39,299 nucleotides of DNA from JAJPXI01 sp051867655 (GTDB taxonomy: Bacteria; Bacillota; Clostridia; Oscillospirales; Oscillospiraceae): NCBI GenBank assembly GCA_051867655.1, contig JBJDYV010000061.1:1-39299 (forward strand), read 5' to 3'. Positions 24,502-31,871 of this stretch are shown piece by piece. The notes beneath the pieces are model-generated. The model saw only the letters and a list, made by a program, of their open reading frames with translations. It was not told the DNA's origin and ran no database searches. Each line of letters opens with the position of its first letter. Position 1 is the stretch's first letter. The translations under genes and the position numbers were made by a program.

Positions 24502-26054
24502 CACAGCATCTCCTCCAGCTCCGCCAACCCCGCCGTGATCTGCATCTCGATCTCGTGCAGTTCGGCCATGATCTCCTGCGTAGAGGGGTACTCCACCGGC
24601 ACGTACTCGGTCTTCTTATACTTGTTGATGGACAGGTCGTAGCCGTTTTCCACGATCTCGTCCTTGGGCACAAAGAAGGACTTTGCGGTGCGGGGATTGG
24701 CGGCCTCATCATAGCCTGCCACCTCATCCGTCGGCTGCGCCGCCACCTTCCCCTCAAGGGGAAGGCTATGGAAAGAGCGGAACCGGGCCACAATGTCCGG
24801 AATATCGTTCTCCGCCGCGGGGGTGCGCTTGTCATCCAGACTGTAGCCGTCGGCGGTCATGTCGTAGAACCACACCTTGTCGGTGCCGCCGTGGCCAGTC
24901 TTGGTGAAGATCAGCACCGCCGTGGACACCCCGGCGTAGGGCTTGAACACGCCGGGAGGCATGGAGATCACCGCCTCCAGGCGGTTGCCCTCGATCAGCT
25001 CCTTCCGAATGGCCTTGTGGGCGGTGGAGGAGCCGAACAGCACGCCGTCGGGGACGATGCAGGCGCAGCGGCCGCCCGTTTTCAGCATCCGCAGGAACAG
25101 CGCCAGAAACAGCAGCTCGGTCTTCTTGGTCTTGCAGACCTTCAGCAGGTCAGCAGAGACGGCGTCATAGTCCAGACTGCCCTTGAAGGGCGGATTGGCG
25201 AGTATGAGAGAATACTTCTCCTTGTCCGGGTTCTGGTCGGACAGGCTGTCCCGGTACTCGATGTACGGCCCCTCCACCCCGTGGGTCATCATGTTCATGG
25301 CGCCGATGCGCAGCATGGTGCGGTCCATATCGTAGCCGGTGAACATACGGTTCATGTAATGGTCCTTCTTCTCCCGGTCGAAGAAGATCTCTTCCTTGAA
25401 GTTTTCCTTCAGATAGTCCCCCGCGCCCACCAGGAAGCCGGAGGTGCCGCAGGCCGGGTCGCAGATCACGTCGTCCGGCTTGGGGGCCATCAGCTCCACC
25501 ATCATGCGGATGATGTGCCGGGGCGTGCGGAACTGGCCGTTGACGCCCGACTGGGACAGCTTGGACAGCAGATACTCGTACACGTCGCCCCGGGTGTCCG
25601 CCTCCTGCAATTTGTCCATCATGGCATAAATGGCATCCATGCTGTCCACCACGCGGGAGAGCATCAGCGGCGTGGGCAGCTTGAAAATGGCGTCGCCCAT
25701 GTACTTGGAATAGGCGCTGTCCTTGTTCCCGTGCAGGTTCTTGATGAAGGGAAACACCCACTCCTGCACCACGGTGTACATCCTGCCCGCGTCCATATCA
25801 CGGAACACCGACCAGCGCAGCTGCGCGCCGTCGATTTTGCGCTCGCCCACCTGCACCTCACCGGCGAAGATGCTCTCATAGAGCAGGCCCAGCATGGCGC
25901 TCTCCTTGGCGCGCATGCTGTCGGACGCGTCCAAGTCGTGGATAAACATCAAATAGGTCATCTGCTCGATGACGTCCAGAGGGTTGGTCAGGCCGCCCGT
26001 CCAGAAGATCTCCCACAGACTGTCGATTTTATTTTTCAATTCTCCGGTTATCAT
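24501..26054 (-). CDS. hsdM: Type I restriction-modification DNA methyltransferase subunit
   Basis: This N6-adenine DNA methyltransferase of 517 residues works with HsdS. The N-terminal helical domain (HsdM_N) spans about 1-150, followed by the conserved GQFRTPRHIIRMMVELM. The S-adenosylmethionine motif is DPACGTSGF (199-207) and the catalytic motif is NPPF (287-290). The final ~60 residues hold a helical region that contacts HsdS. The start has AGGGAG 10 bases upstream and follows the fic stop by a single base. It should methylate host DNA at the site recognised by HsdS and form the restriction complex with HsdR. Confidence 0.95.
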   Translation of the reverse strand: MITGELKNKIDSLWEIFWTGGLTNPLDVIEQMTYLMFIHDLDASDSMRAKESAMLGLLYESIFAGEVQVGERKIDGAQLRWSVFRDMDAGRMYTVVQEWVFPFIKNLHGNKDSAYSKYMGDAIFKLPTPLMLSRVVDSMDAIYAMMDKLQEADTRGDVYEYLLSKLSQSGVNGQFRTPRHIIRMMVELMAPKPDDVICDPACGTSGFLVGAGDYLKENFKEEIFFDREKKDHYMNRMFTGYDMDRTMLRIGAMNMMTHGVEGPYIEYRDSLSDQNPDKEKYSLILANPPFKGSLDYDAVSADLLKVCKTKKTELLFLALFLRMLKTGGRCACIVPDGVLFGSSTAHKAIRKELIEGNRLEAVISMPPGVFKPYAGVSTAVLIFTKTGHGGTDKVWFYDMTADGYSLDDKRTPAAENDIPDIVARFRSFHSLPLEGKVAAQPTDEVAGYDEAANPRTAKSFFVPKDEIVENGYDLSINKYKKTEYVPVEYPSTQEIMAELHEIEMQITAGLAELEEML

Positions 26055-26055
26055 G

Positions 26056-27111
26056 TCAATCGTTCTCCCTGTTCCAGATATAGGCGGTATAGCGGCCGCC
26101 GCTGAGTTTGATGATCTGCCCGCTCTTTTGCAAGTCGTTCAGCGCCCGCTGTACGGTCACCTGGCTGATGTCGGGGCATTGTTCCATGATCTCTGCTTTT
26201 GTGATCTTCCCCAGGGTGCCCTTGATCACTTCCCGGACCCGGTCCGGTTTGGACAGGCCGCTCGTGGTCAAAAGCTGCACACGGGAGGAAAACTCCCGGT
26301 ACGCCGCCACGATGACGCCCAGCAGATAACGCACAAAGGGCGCATAATCGTTTTCATTCTCGTGCCAGCCCACAGAGCTTTGCTGCAGCGTCTCGTAGTA
26401 GGTCTCTTTGGACTGCTCGATCATCTTTTCGATGCTGATATACTTTCCGGCAATATAGCCGGAGCGGTAGAGCAGAAGGAGGGTCAACAGGCGGCTCATT
26501 CTGCCGTTGCCGTCGTTGAACGGATGGATGCACAGAAAGTCCAGGATGAACATGGGGATGATCAGCAGGGGGTCGGCGCCCTCCTGAAGGGCGTCATCAT
26601 AGGCTTTGCAAGCCCGCTCGACGGCATCCGGCGTTTCCCAGGCGGGCACCGGCTGGAAGCGGACGCGCTTGTTTCCCGCCTCGTCGGTCTCGGCAATGAT
26701 GTTGTCTGAGTTCTTATAGTTGCCGCCGATGGATGTTCCGCTGAACTTATACAGGTTTCCGTGCAGCTGCAGGATCATGTTGGGCTTCAGCGGGATATAC
26801 TCATAGCTTTCGTGGATGGTCGCCAGCACATCGCGGTAGCCGGCAATCTCCTGCTCGTTTCTCGTCCGGGGCGTGGTCTTGTCCAGGACAATCATCTTCA
26901 GCCGCTCGTCGGAGGTGTAAATTCCCTCGATCTTGTTAGAGGCTTCCGTGCTTTGAATTTTCGCAAGATCGACCAGCTGCGTCAGCGTGTCCTTATTGGC
27001 TTCAATGAAAAGATTCTGTTCGCCCTTAAACTCATGAATTTGAGTGAGCAAGGCCACAATATCGGCAGTCAACAGCTTGTGCCAGCTCTGTCCGAAACCA
27101 TACTTGTGCAT
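26056..27111 (-). CDS. Fic family protein with winged-helix C-terminus
   Basis: Fic proteins usually transfer AMP to a hydroxyl group of a target protein. The catalytic motif HPFNDGNGRMSR is complete (H196 to R207). An inhibitory motif of the class II type lies N-terminal, S58-NKI-E62-G63, which would clamp the ATP site until relieved. Residues about 285-345 form a winged helix-turn-helix (ITKAEIMEQCPDISQVTVQR). It is the first gene of the restriction operon, one base before hsdM, with GAGGTA 7 bases before the ATG. Fic genes next to type I restriction genes are a recurrent arrangement. The DNA-binding end makes autoregulation at the palindrome in its promoter plausible, which is inference. 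Confidence 0.93.
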   Translation of the reverse strand: MHKYGFGQSWHKLLTADIVALLTQIHEFKGEQNLFIEANKDTLTQLVDLAKIQSTEASNKIEGIYTSDERLKMIVLDKTTPRTRNEQEIAGYRDVLATIHESYEYIPLKPNMILQLHGNLYKFSGTSIGGNYKNSDNIIAETDEAGNKRVRFQPVPAWETPDAVERACKAYDDALQEGADPLLIIPMFILDFLCIHPFNDGNGRMSRLLTLLLLYRSGYIAGKYISIEKMIEQSKETYYETLQQSSVGWHENENDYAPFVRYLLGVIVAAYREFSSRVQLLTTSGLSKPDRVREVIKGTLGKITKAEIMEQCPDISQVTVQRALNDLQKSGQIIKLSGGRYTAYIWNREND

Positions 27112-27143
27112 ACAGATACCTCAATTTGTTCATAGAATCGAAT

Positions 27144-27185
27144 TATAGTTAACTATAGTATAACCGTAAAAGTGACTCAAGTCAA
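27144..27185 (-). promoter_or_regulatory. Promoter and palindromic operator of the fic-hsd operon
   Basis: On the minus strand, TTGACT (27180-27185) and TATACT (27157-27162) are separated by exactly 17 bases. A perfect palindrome TATAGTTAACTATA (27144-27157) touches the -10 box and covers the expected start of transcription, a repressor-type position. Confidence 0.8.
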
Positions 27186-27272
27186 TTTCAATTTAATCAT
27201 TTTTGTTTCAATGACTAAATTGAATTCCTTAATTTTTTGGGGGTTGGGGCGCCCATCTTCGAGGCGCAGCCG

Positions 27273-27386
27273 GTTGAGCGGGAAGCGCTCAACTCCACAG
27301 CCCTGTCGCAGCAGGGCAGTGGAGAAAGGGGTCATAGGGGACGGAGACCCCTGAAACGGGCGAAATGCGAATAGCACTATTCGCCC
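27273..27386. repeat. Cluster of consecutive stem-loops without a gene
   Basis: Four perfect or near-perfect inverted repeats follow one another: GTTGAGCG/CGCTCAAC (27273-27293), CTCCAC-A-GCCCTG with CAGGGC-A-GTGGAG (27293-27324), GGGGTC/GACCCC (27328-27351) and GGGCGAA/TTCGCCC (27358-27386). The last overlaps a competing GCGAATA/TATTCGC hairpin. No convincing gene lies between 27186 and 27440. This could be a structured RNA, a miniature mobile element or a remnant of one. I cannot assign it. Confidence 0.6.
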
Positions 27387-27440
27387 AGTGCCTGCTTATC
27401 TCCAAAAACGTGTATAGCAAACGCTCTGTCGGGTGTAGGA

Positions 27441-27470
27441 AACGCCTGCGGAAATGACTCCGCAGGCGTT
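27441..27470 (-). terminator. Stem-loop after the AAA/DUF4143 ATPase gene
   Basis: A perfect 12-bp stem (AACGCCTGCGGA with TCCGCAGGCGTT, six-base loop) starts five bases after the stop codon at 27475. The following T tract on the minus strand is weak (TTTCCTAC), so it may be a terminator or an mRNA-stabilising end. Confidence 0.6.
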
Positions 27471-27474
27471 GATT

Positions 27475-28815
27475 CTACAGGAACATCGCCATGTAGATGG
27501 GCAGATGAATGATCCCGTCTTTCTCCATGACGTCCTTGGTATAGAGGATATAAGAATTTCCAATTTTAGAGGAAAATTTCTTTCTGAACTTATCAAGCGA
27601 AGAATGGGAACGGTAGTTCCCGGATTTGACCTCAATTGGGGCGACCTTCTTTCCTTCCGCGATCAGAAAGTCGATCTCAATGTGGTTTTCTCGATGTTCA
27701 TTATCACAACGGGAATAGAAATACAGCTTATGCCCGTTACACCGCAGCATCTGTGCCGCAATATTCTCCATGAGCATGCCTTCATTGATGTCCAGCTTGT
27801 CAAAGAGGATCGCGCGATAGAGTTCATTGTCTGTAAAGGCTCCATCCATAAACGTTTGGGTAACAAGGAGGCCGGTATCAGCCATGTAGCATTTCTGTGT
27901 GGCGTTGTCCGCGCTGAGCGCCAGCCCCACGTTTGGGTCAGTCGCATTGAAGCAAGTGTTGACGATCATTGCTTCATTCAGCCATATAAAAGAGTCCTCA
28001 AATGTCCTGAACCGCGCGGTTTTGCTGATGGAAGCCAACTTGTATTTCTTCTCCTTTTTTGACAGTTGACCCGGGATCCCGTCAAAGACGGCAAACACCT
28101 TGTCCTCATACCCCTCTGCAAACTTTGAAACATCGTCCCGATATAGCTTCAGGATCCTTCGCTTGGCTTCATCCGATGCCATGAAGTTCTTTCCGTCCAG
28201 ATAGGCCAAAACAGACTGCGGCATTCCTCCCACAAGGATATATTGCCGGAAGTCGTTCATCACTTTACGGTGAAGCGTCTGTCCCAGCGGTTTTTTCGCT
28301 TCAAAGCAGTGTCTGATCAGCGGGACCGTCGCTTCATCACCCATCGCCCAAAGGAACTCCTCAAAATCCATTGGGAACATTTCAATATGCTCTTCTTCCG
28401 AAGGGATAATGATATCTTTTACATTCTTTTTCAGGCGGATCAGGGAGCCAGTTTCAAGAAAATCGTACCGTCCGTCGGCGACAAGATATTTGATCAGCTG
28501 TCGTGCGCGTGGATATTGCTGTACTTCATCGAACACGATCAGAGACTCTCGTCTATGAAGTACGGTTGAATAAAATGCCGCCAGCTTCGCAAAAAATAAA
28601 TCGAGATCCGCGCTGTCATTGACGAACAAATCCAGGATGTCCTGCGGCGCGTTACCAAAATCAATGATGATATAGCTTTTATACTCATTCTTCGCAAACT
28701 GCTCCGCGATAAAACTCTTCCCGACACGTCTGGCCCCATCGATCAGCAGTGCGGTGGTTCCGTTGCTTTTTTGTTTCCACGCAACAAGGCTGTTATAGAT
28801 TTTCCTCTTCAGCAT
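27475..28815 (-). CDS. AAA ATPase with C-terminal DUF4143 domain
   Basis: This 446-residue protein belongs to the widespread AAA_14/DUF4143 group. Walker A is GARRVGKS (27-34) and Walker B ends D96-E97 (LIVFDEVQQYPRA). The C-terminal part resembles a PD-(D/E)xK-like fold with IEIDFLIAEG followed by APIEVKSG at about residues 380-400. GAGGTAA lies 8 bases before the ATG. The biological role of this family is poorly known. It is common in accessory regions of gut Firmicutes and Bacteroidetes. It stands alone here between a stem-loop cluster and the GIY-YIG-like gene, with no operon partner. Confidence 0.88.
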   Translation of the reverse strand: MLKRKIYNSLVAWKQKSNGTTALLIDGARRVGKSFIAEQFAKNEYKSYIIIDFGNAPQDILDLFVNDSADLDLFFAKLAAFYSTVLHRRESLIVFDEVQQYPRARQLIKYLVADGRYDFLETGSLIRLKKNVKDIIIPSEEEHIEMFPMDFEEFLWAMGDEATVPLIRHCFEAKKPLGQTLHRKVMNDFRQYILVGGMPQSVLAYLDGKNFMASDEAKRRILKLYRDDVSKFAEGYEDKVFAVFDGIPGQLSKKEKKYKLASISKTARFRTFEDSFIWLNEAMIVNTCFNATDPNVGLALSADNATQKCYMADTGLLVTQTFMDGAFTDNELYRAILFDKLDINEGMLMENIAAQMLRCNGHKLYFYSRCDNEHRENHIEIDFLIAEGKKVAPIEVKSGNYRSHSSLDKFRKKFSSKIGNSYILYTKDVMEKDGIIHLPIYMAMFL

Positions 28816-28959
28816 TTCAGTGTTACCTCATATGCTTATAGTAGTTCAACTGGTTATAGTTTAACACAATAAATCACGAAAAAGCAAGTATCAAAAGTTG
28901 TTTTAAGCACGAAAAAGCAAACTAATTCGATCGCATCCGCGCGAAAACGCACGGATATA

Positions 28960-30426
28960 TCAGAGTCCCTTCCATCCATTAGTTTCCGCTCTTCTCCTGG
29001 CATTCTTGAGCACCGCATCGAGTCCAGATGTCTCTCCCTTTTCTTCATCATGTTTATCGCCTTGCAGCAAATCGGTTTGATCCAAGGTTTCTTCTGTGTC
29101 TTCATTCTTCCCGGTTGTTTGATAAGAAACCTCTTTCATCTCCATTTTGCTTCTTTTCTCACTCAGTTTTAGGAGCTTCTCCACAAGAACGTCTTCCAGG
29201 CTTTCCCCTTCGTTGCATTCTTCACTCCACTGCAGCAGCTCTGACAGTTTAATTGACGGTTCCTGTTTTTCCCTTAGATGCTGTAATTTCTGAGTCAGCC
29301 ATTCCGGCTGTAACGGTAACGCTCCGATCAGATCGACCGCCTTATCCGGCGCCACAATGTATCCAATCTGCCACACAAGAGACGGATCACGATAAGTTTC
29401 AATCGTAGGGATGCGGCCTACAAACTCTCGACGCCAATAACAGCGCAGCTTTACCTTCTCCCCGCCTTTCATGGAGGTTCCAAATAAAAACACTGCCTGT
29501 CCTCTTCCCGGGTTAAACTTGCCGTAAGCTAAGCAGTCAATTTTAATCTGCATTGTTCCTGCAGCTTTCGGATAGCTATAATTTTGACGCTCCGGAAAAT
29601 ATTTTTTTGCTTGCTTTTTGTTATAAATGGGCACTCTTTCGCTTTCCGTTCTTTTCCGATAAGGCCAACATGATGTCCCATCGTGAACCATAGCTTGCAA
29701 GATTTTTATTTTTTCTCTCAGTCGTTTTATTTGAAACTGCAATTCAATCTTACTGTCAAAGAGGTCGTGCTCTAAATCATCAATTTCAGCCTCCGCTTCC
29801 TCGAGACGCTCCAAAAGATCCTCCGTCTCCAAAGTTGTATCCCCGTGATACGCATCTAACAATATACCAAGGGTTTGACTCTGCGTTGCCCCGAGCTGCT
29901 CAGCCAGTGCCCGGAAGGCTTTTGCAACCTCGCTCCTTACGCGGATATTCAGCACCACATCTGCGGTAACGGCCGTAAATTTCTGCCGCACTGTCTTTTG
30001 TTCGTTTCCGCGCGAACTGCTTTGCAAGTTAAGCGTCCCTTCCGCATGCAAAACCTCTTCCAGCGTTCTATCTCGGGTCTGCCATATAACCTCATCCCAT
30101 ATCCCGGTCAGTATGATGCAGCTGTCTTCACTGCCCAGCCCGAGCACATGATATCCCTGCCCGCGCATGTATTTTCCCCAATAACAAGCTTCTTGCTCTA
30201 CACGCTCCGCCGTAAACCATTGAGCCTGCCGCACATGCATGCAAGGCACAATTTGATTAGGCCCCGGTCCAAAAATCTTTTTTGTAGATGACACCTCACC
30301 CCGCAGATGCTTACGCAGTATCGCCCCCCGGTCTTTCGCGCAGCTTATACCTATGTATGCTATTTTTTCTTCTTCATTTAAAATGAAATAAATATAGTAC
30401 CGTTTACTATTCTCTCTCGCATGCAA
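28960..30426 (-). CDS. GIY-YIG-like domain fused to ribbon-helix-helix-like and coiled-coil segments
   Basis: I do not recognise this 488-residue protein as a whole. Residues 8-45 read like a GIY-YIG nuclease start: YYIYFI, then IAYIGIS and R33 with a basic helix. E77 or E79 in RVEQEACYWGKYM could be the metal-binding glutamate. Residues about 150-193 (VRSEVAKAFRALAEQLGATQ) resemble a ribbon-helix-helix or related DNA-binding module. Residues 199-247 are a strong coiled coil rich in Glu, Leu and Lys. The last 100 residues are highly charged and probably flexible. It follows the small gene at 30435-30623 by 8 bases, so they form a two-gene unit. A DNA-acting or mobile-element role is inference. 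Confidence 0.7.
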   Translation of the reverse strand: MHARENSKRYYIYFILNEEEKIAYIGISCAKDRGAILRKHLRGEVSSTKKIFGPGPNQIVPCMHVRQAQWFTAERVEQEACYWGKYMRGQGYHVLGLGSEDSCIILTGIWDEVIWQTRDRTLEEVLHAEGTLNLQSSSRGNEQKTVRQKFTAVTADVVLNIRVRSEVAKAFRALAEQLGATQSQTLGILLDAYHGDTTLETEDLLERLEEAEAEIDDLEHDLFDSKIELQFQIKRLREKIKILQAMVHDGTSCWPYRKRTESERVPIYNKKQAKKYFPERQNYSYPKAAGTMQIKIDCLAYGKFNPGRGQAVFLFGTSMKGGEKVKLRCYWRREFVGRIPTIETYRDPSLVWQIGYIVAPDKAVDLIGALPLQPEWLTQKLQHLREKQEPSIKLSELLQWSEECNEGESLEDVLVEKLLKLSEKRSKMEMKEVSYQTTGKNEDTEETLDQTDLLQGDKHDEEKGETSGLDAVLKNARRRAETNGWKGL

Positions 30427-30434
30427 CCGTCTCC

Positions 30435-30623
30435 TTATCCTTCCGTATTTTGCAAATAATCTATGATGCGATCAATGACCGCAATTTTCTGGTCCGCAGA
30501 CAGGCCTGACTCTTTTAACCGCCGCTCGATGATGTCAGCGTGCCATTGACTGACCTGGTCGTCCAAAGCGGACAAATCAGCATCTTCTGCGGTATGTATG
30601 ATCACCTGCCGGATCTTGCTCAC
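30435..30623 (-). CDS. Small acidic helical protein upstream of the GIY-YIG-like gene
   Basis: This 62-residue protein has no membrane segment. It reads VIIHTAEDADLSALDDQVSQ at the start and ends in a predicted helix (VIDRIIDYLQNTEG). The start is GTG with GGAGGTG five bases upstream. Its stop lies 8 bases before the next gene, so the two are co-expressed and may be partners. I do not recognise the family. An antitoxin-like or regulatory small protein is possible but unsupported. Confidence 0.65.
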   Translation of the reverse strand: MSKIRQVIIHTAEDADLSALDDQVSQWHADIIERRLKESGLSADQKIAVIDRIIDYLQNTEG

Positions 30624-30679
30624 TTGCCCACCTCCCCGCCCTCAGGTCCGTCTCAGCTCTTTCTGCGCACTTTTCTTCT

Positions 30680-30709
30680 ACTATATATATACATTCCCAA
30701 ATTCGGCAA
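30680..30709 (-). promoter_or_regulatory. Candidate promoter of the small gene/GIY-YIG-like unit
   Basis: On the minus strand, TTGCCG (30704-30709) and TATAGT (30680-30685) are separated by 18 bases within an alternating TA run. The surrounding 30710-30755 is very AT-rich and holds no gene. Confidence 0.4.
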
Positions 30710-30755
30710 ACCCGGAAAAAAGCAAAAATTTTTTTAAAAAATTTTTGTGCACGAA

Positions 30756-30807
30756 ATGACACAGCCTGTATGGGAAAGCAAATACTTTTCCATACAGGCT
30801 GCGTCAT
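30756..30807 (-). terminator. Long hairpin terminator after the XRE remnant
   Basis: A 23-bp stem with two imperfect pairs (30756-30778 with 30785-30807, loop CAAATA) directly follows the coding end at 30807. On the minus strand it is followed by TTTCGTGC and long T/A runs. The stem is longer than usual for a terminator, so a miniature inverted-repeat origin is also possible. Confidence 0.65.
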
Positions 30808-31030
30808 TATGATAGATCCGCAGGATCAAACCACTGCCGGCACCCCCGCCAGACATGATACGGCGGTTTGGAGTGCCCTTTCTCCCAGGAACGAATCGTC
30901 CCCTCTTCCACACCGAGCTTTTCGCCCAGCTCCTTCTGTGTCAATCCATTCTCTTTTCGGTACGCTCTCAGCACATCCGCGTAGTCGTTTTCCTCCCAAA
31001 ATGATATAATTGTTTCATAAAATTCTTCAT
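30807..31030 (-). pseudogene. XRE-family helix-turn-helix regulator, probably frameshifted
   Basis: The last 55 residues form a clean helix-turn-helix (NGLTQKELGEKLGVEEGTIR) and can be read from a GTG at 30974, but no ribosome binding site fits that codon. The same frame continues upstream as convincing protein (EFYETIISFWEENDYADVLR) without any start codon. An ATG with GGAG correctly spaced exists at 31030 but is one base out of frame. One missing base in the second codon would explain this, so the gene is probably inactivated by a frameshift at its very start. Its 5' side abuts the truncated feoB. Confidence 0.55.
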
Positions 31031-31061
31031 TGTCAGCTCCAAACGCTGTTTTTGTTGCCCT

Positions 31062-31811
31062 TTGCGTGGTGGCGGTTTTCCAACCCTGATTGCCCTGATC
31101 ACCATGTTCTTTGTTGGAACCGGCGGAGGGCTGGGCCGCTCTCTGGAGGCGGCGCTGATGCTGACGGGAGTCATCCTGCTGGGCGTGTTCATGACCTTCT
31201 GGATCTCCCGGCTGCTGTCGGGCACGCTGCTGAAGGGCGTCCCCTCCTCCTTCACCCTGGAGCTGCCCCCCTACCGCAAACCCCGCATCGGGCAGGTGAT
31301 CGTGCGCTCCGTTCTGGACCGCACCCTGTTCGTCCTGGGCCGGGCGGCCATGGTGGCCGCCCCGGCGGGGCTGATCATTTGGCTGTTTGCCAATGTGCAG
31401 GTCGGCGGCGTCAGCATTTTGGCCCACTGCACCGGCTTTTTGGACCCCTTTGGCCGCTTAGTCGGCCTGGATGGCGTTATTCTCATGGCCTTTCTCCTGG
31501 GCTTTCCCGCCAATGAGATCGTTATCCCCATTATGCTCATGGCCTACCTGTCCACCGGCACCCTGCTGGAGCTGGGCGACCTGAGCGCCCTGCACGCGCT
31601 GCTCGCAGAGCACGGGTGGACTTGGGTGACGGCGGTGTGCACCATGCTGTTCTCCCTGTTCCACTGGCCCTGCTCCACCACCTGCATGACCATCTGGAAG
31701 GAGACCAAAAGCGCCAAGTGGACGGCGCTGGCCGTCGCCATCCCCACGGCGGTGGGACTGATTGTCTGCTTTCTTGTAGCGGCGGCCGCCCGGCTGCTGG
31801 GTTTGGGTTGA
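31062..31811 (+). pseudogene. feoB: 3' remnant of ferrous iron transporter gene feoB
   Basis: About 249 residues match the C-terminal membrane domain of FeoB: FPTLIALITMFFVG, GVPSSFTLELPPYRKP, FVLGRAAMVAAPAGLIIWL, LLGFPANEIVIPIMLMAYL and FSLFHWPCSTTC. The N-terminal GTPase domain and the first half of the membrane domain are absent. The homology begins abruptly about 30 bases from the start of the XRE remnant on the other strand. There is no ribosome binding site, so a functional product is unlikely. A recombination or insertion event at about 31035-31065 removed the rest of the gene. The reading frame itself is intact to the TGA at 31811, suggesting the event is not very old. Confidence 0.88.
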
Positions 31812-31836
31812 CTTTTGCCGGAAAACTACATAAACT
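31808..31836 (+). promoter_or_regulatory. Promoter of the thioredoxin reductase-like/thioredoxin operon
   Basis: TTGACT (31808-31813) and TAAACT (31831-31836) are separated by 17 bases. The -35 box overlaps the stop codon of the feoB remnant, so the operon has its own promoter. Confidence 0.65.
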
Positions 31837-31871
31837 AAAGAAAAAACGTTCAGAATAGGAAGTGAACGCCG

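Noticed and set aside
24555..26105. Long plus-strand frame opposite hsdM
   Set aside because: Shadow of hsdM, which has complete methyltransferase motifs; the opposite frame is rich in His, Gly and Val without domain features.
27177..27377. 66-codon minus-strand frame in the stem-loop region
   Set aside because: It runs through the hairpins and over the fic promoter, with no ribosome binding site, so structure rather than coding explains the region.
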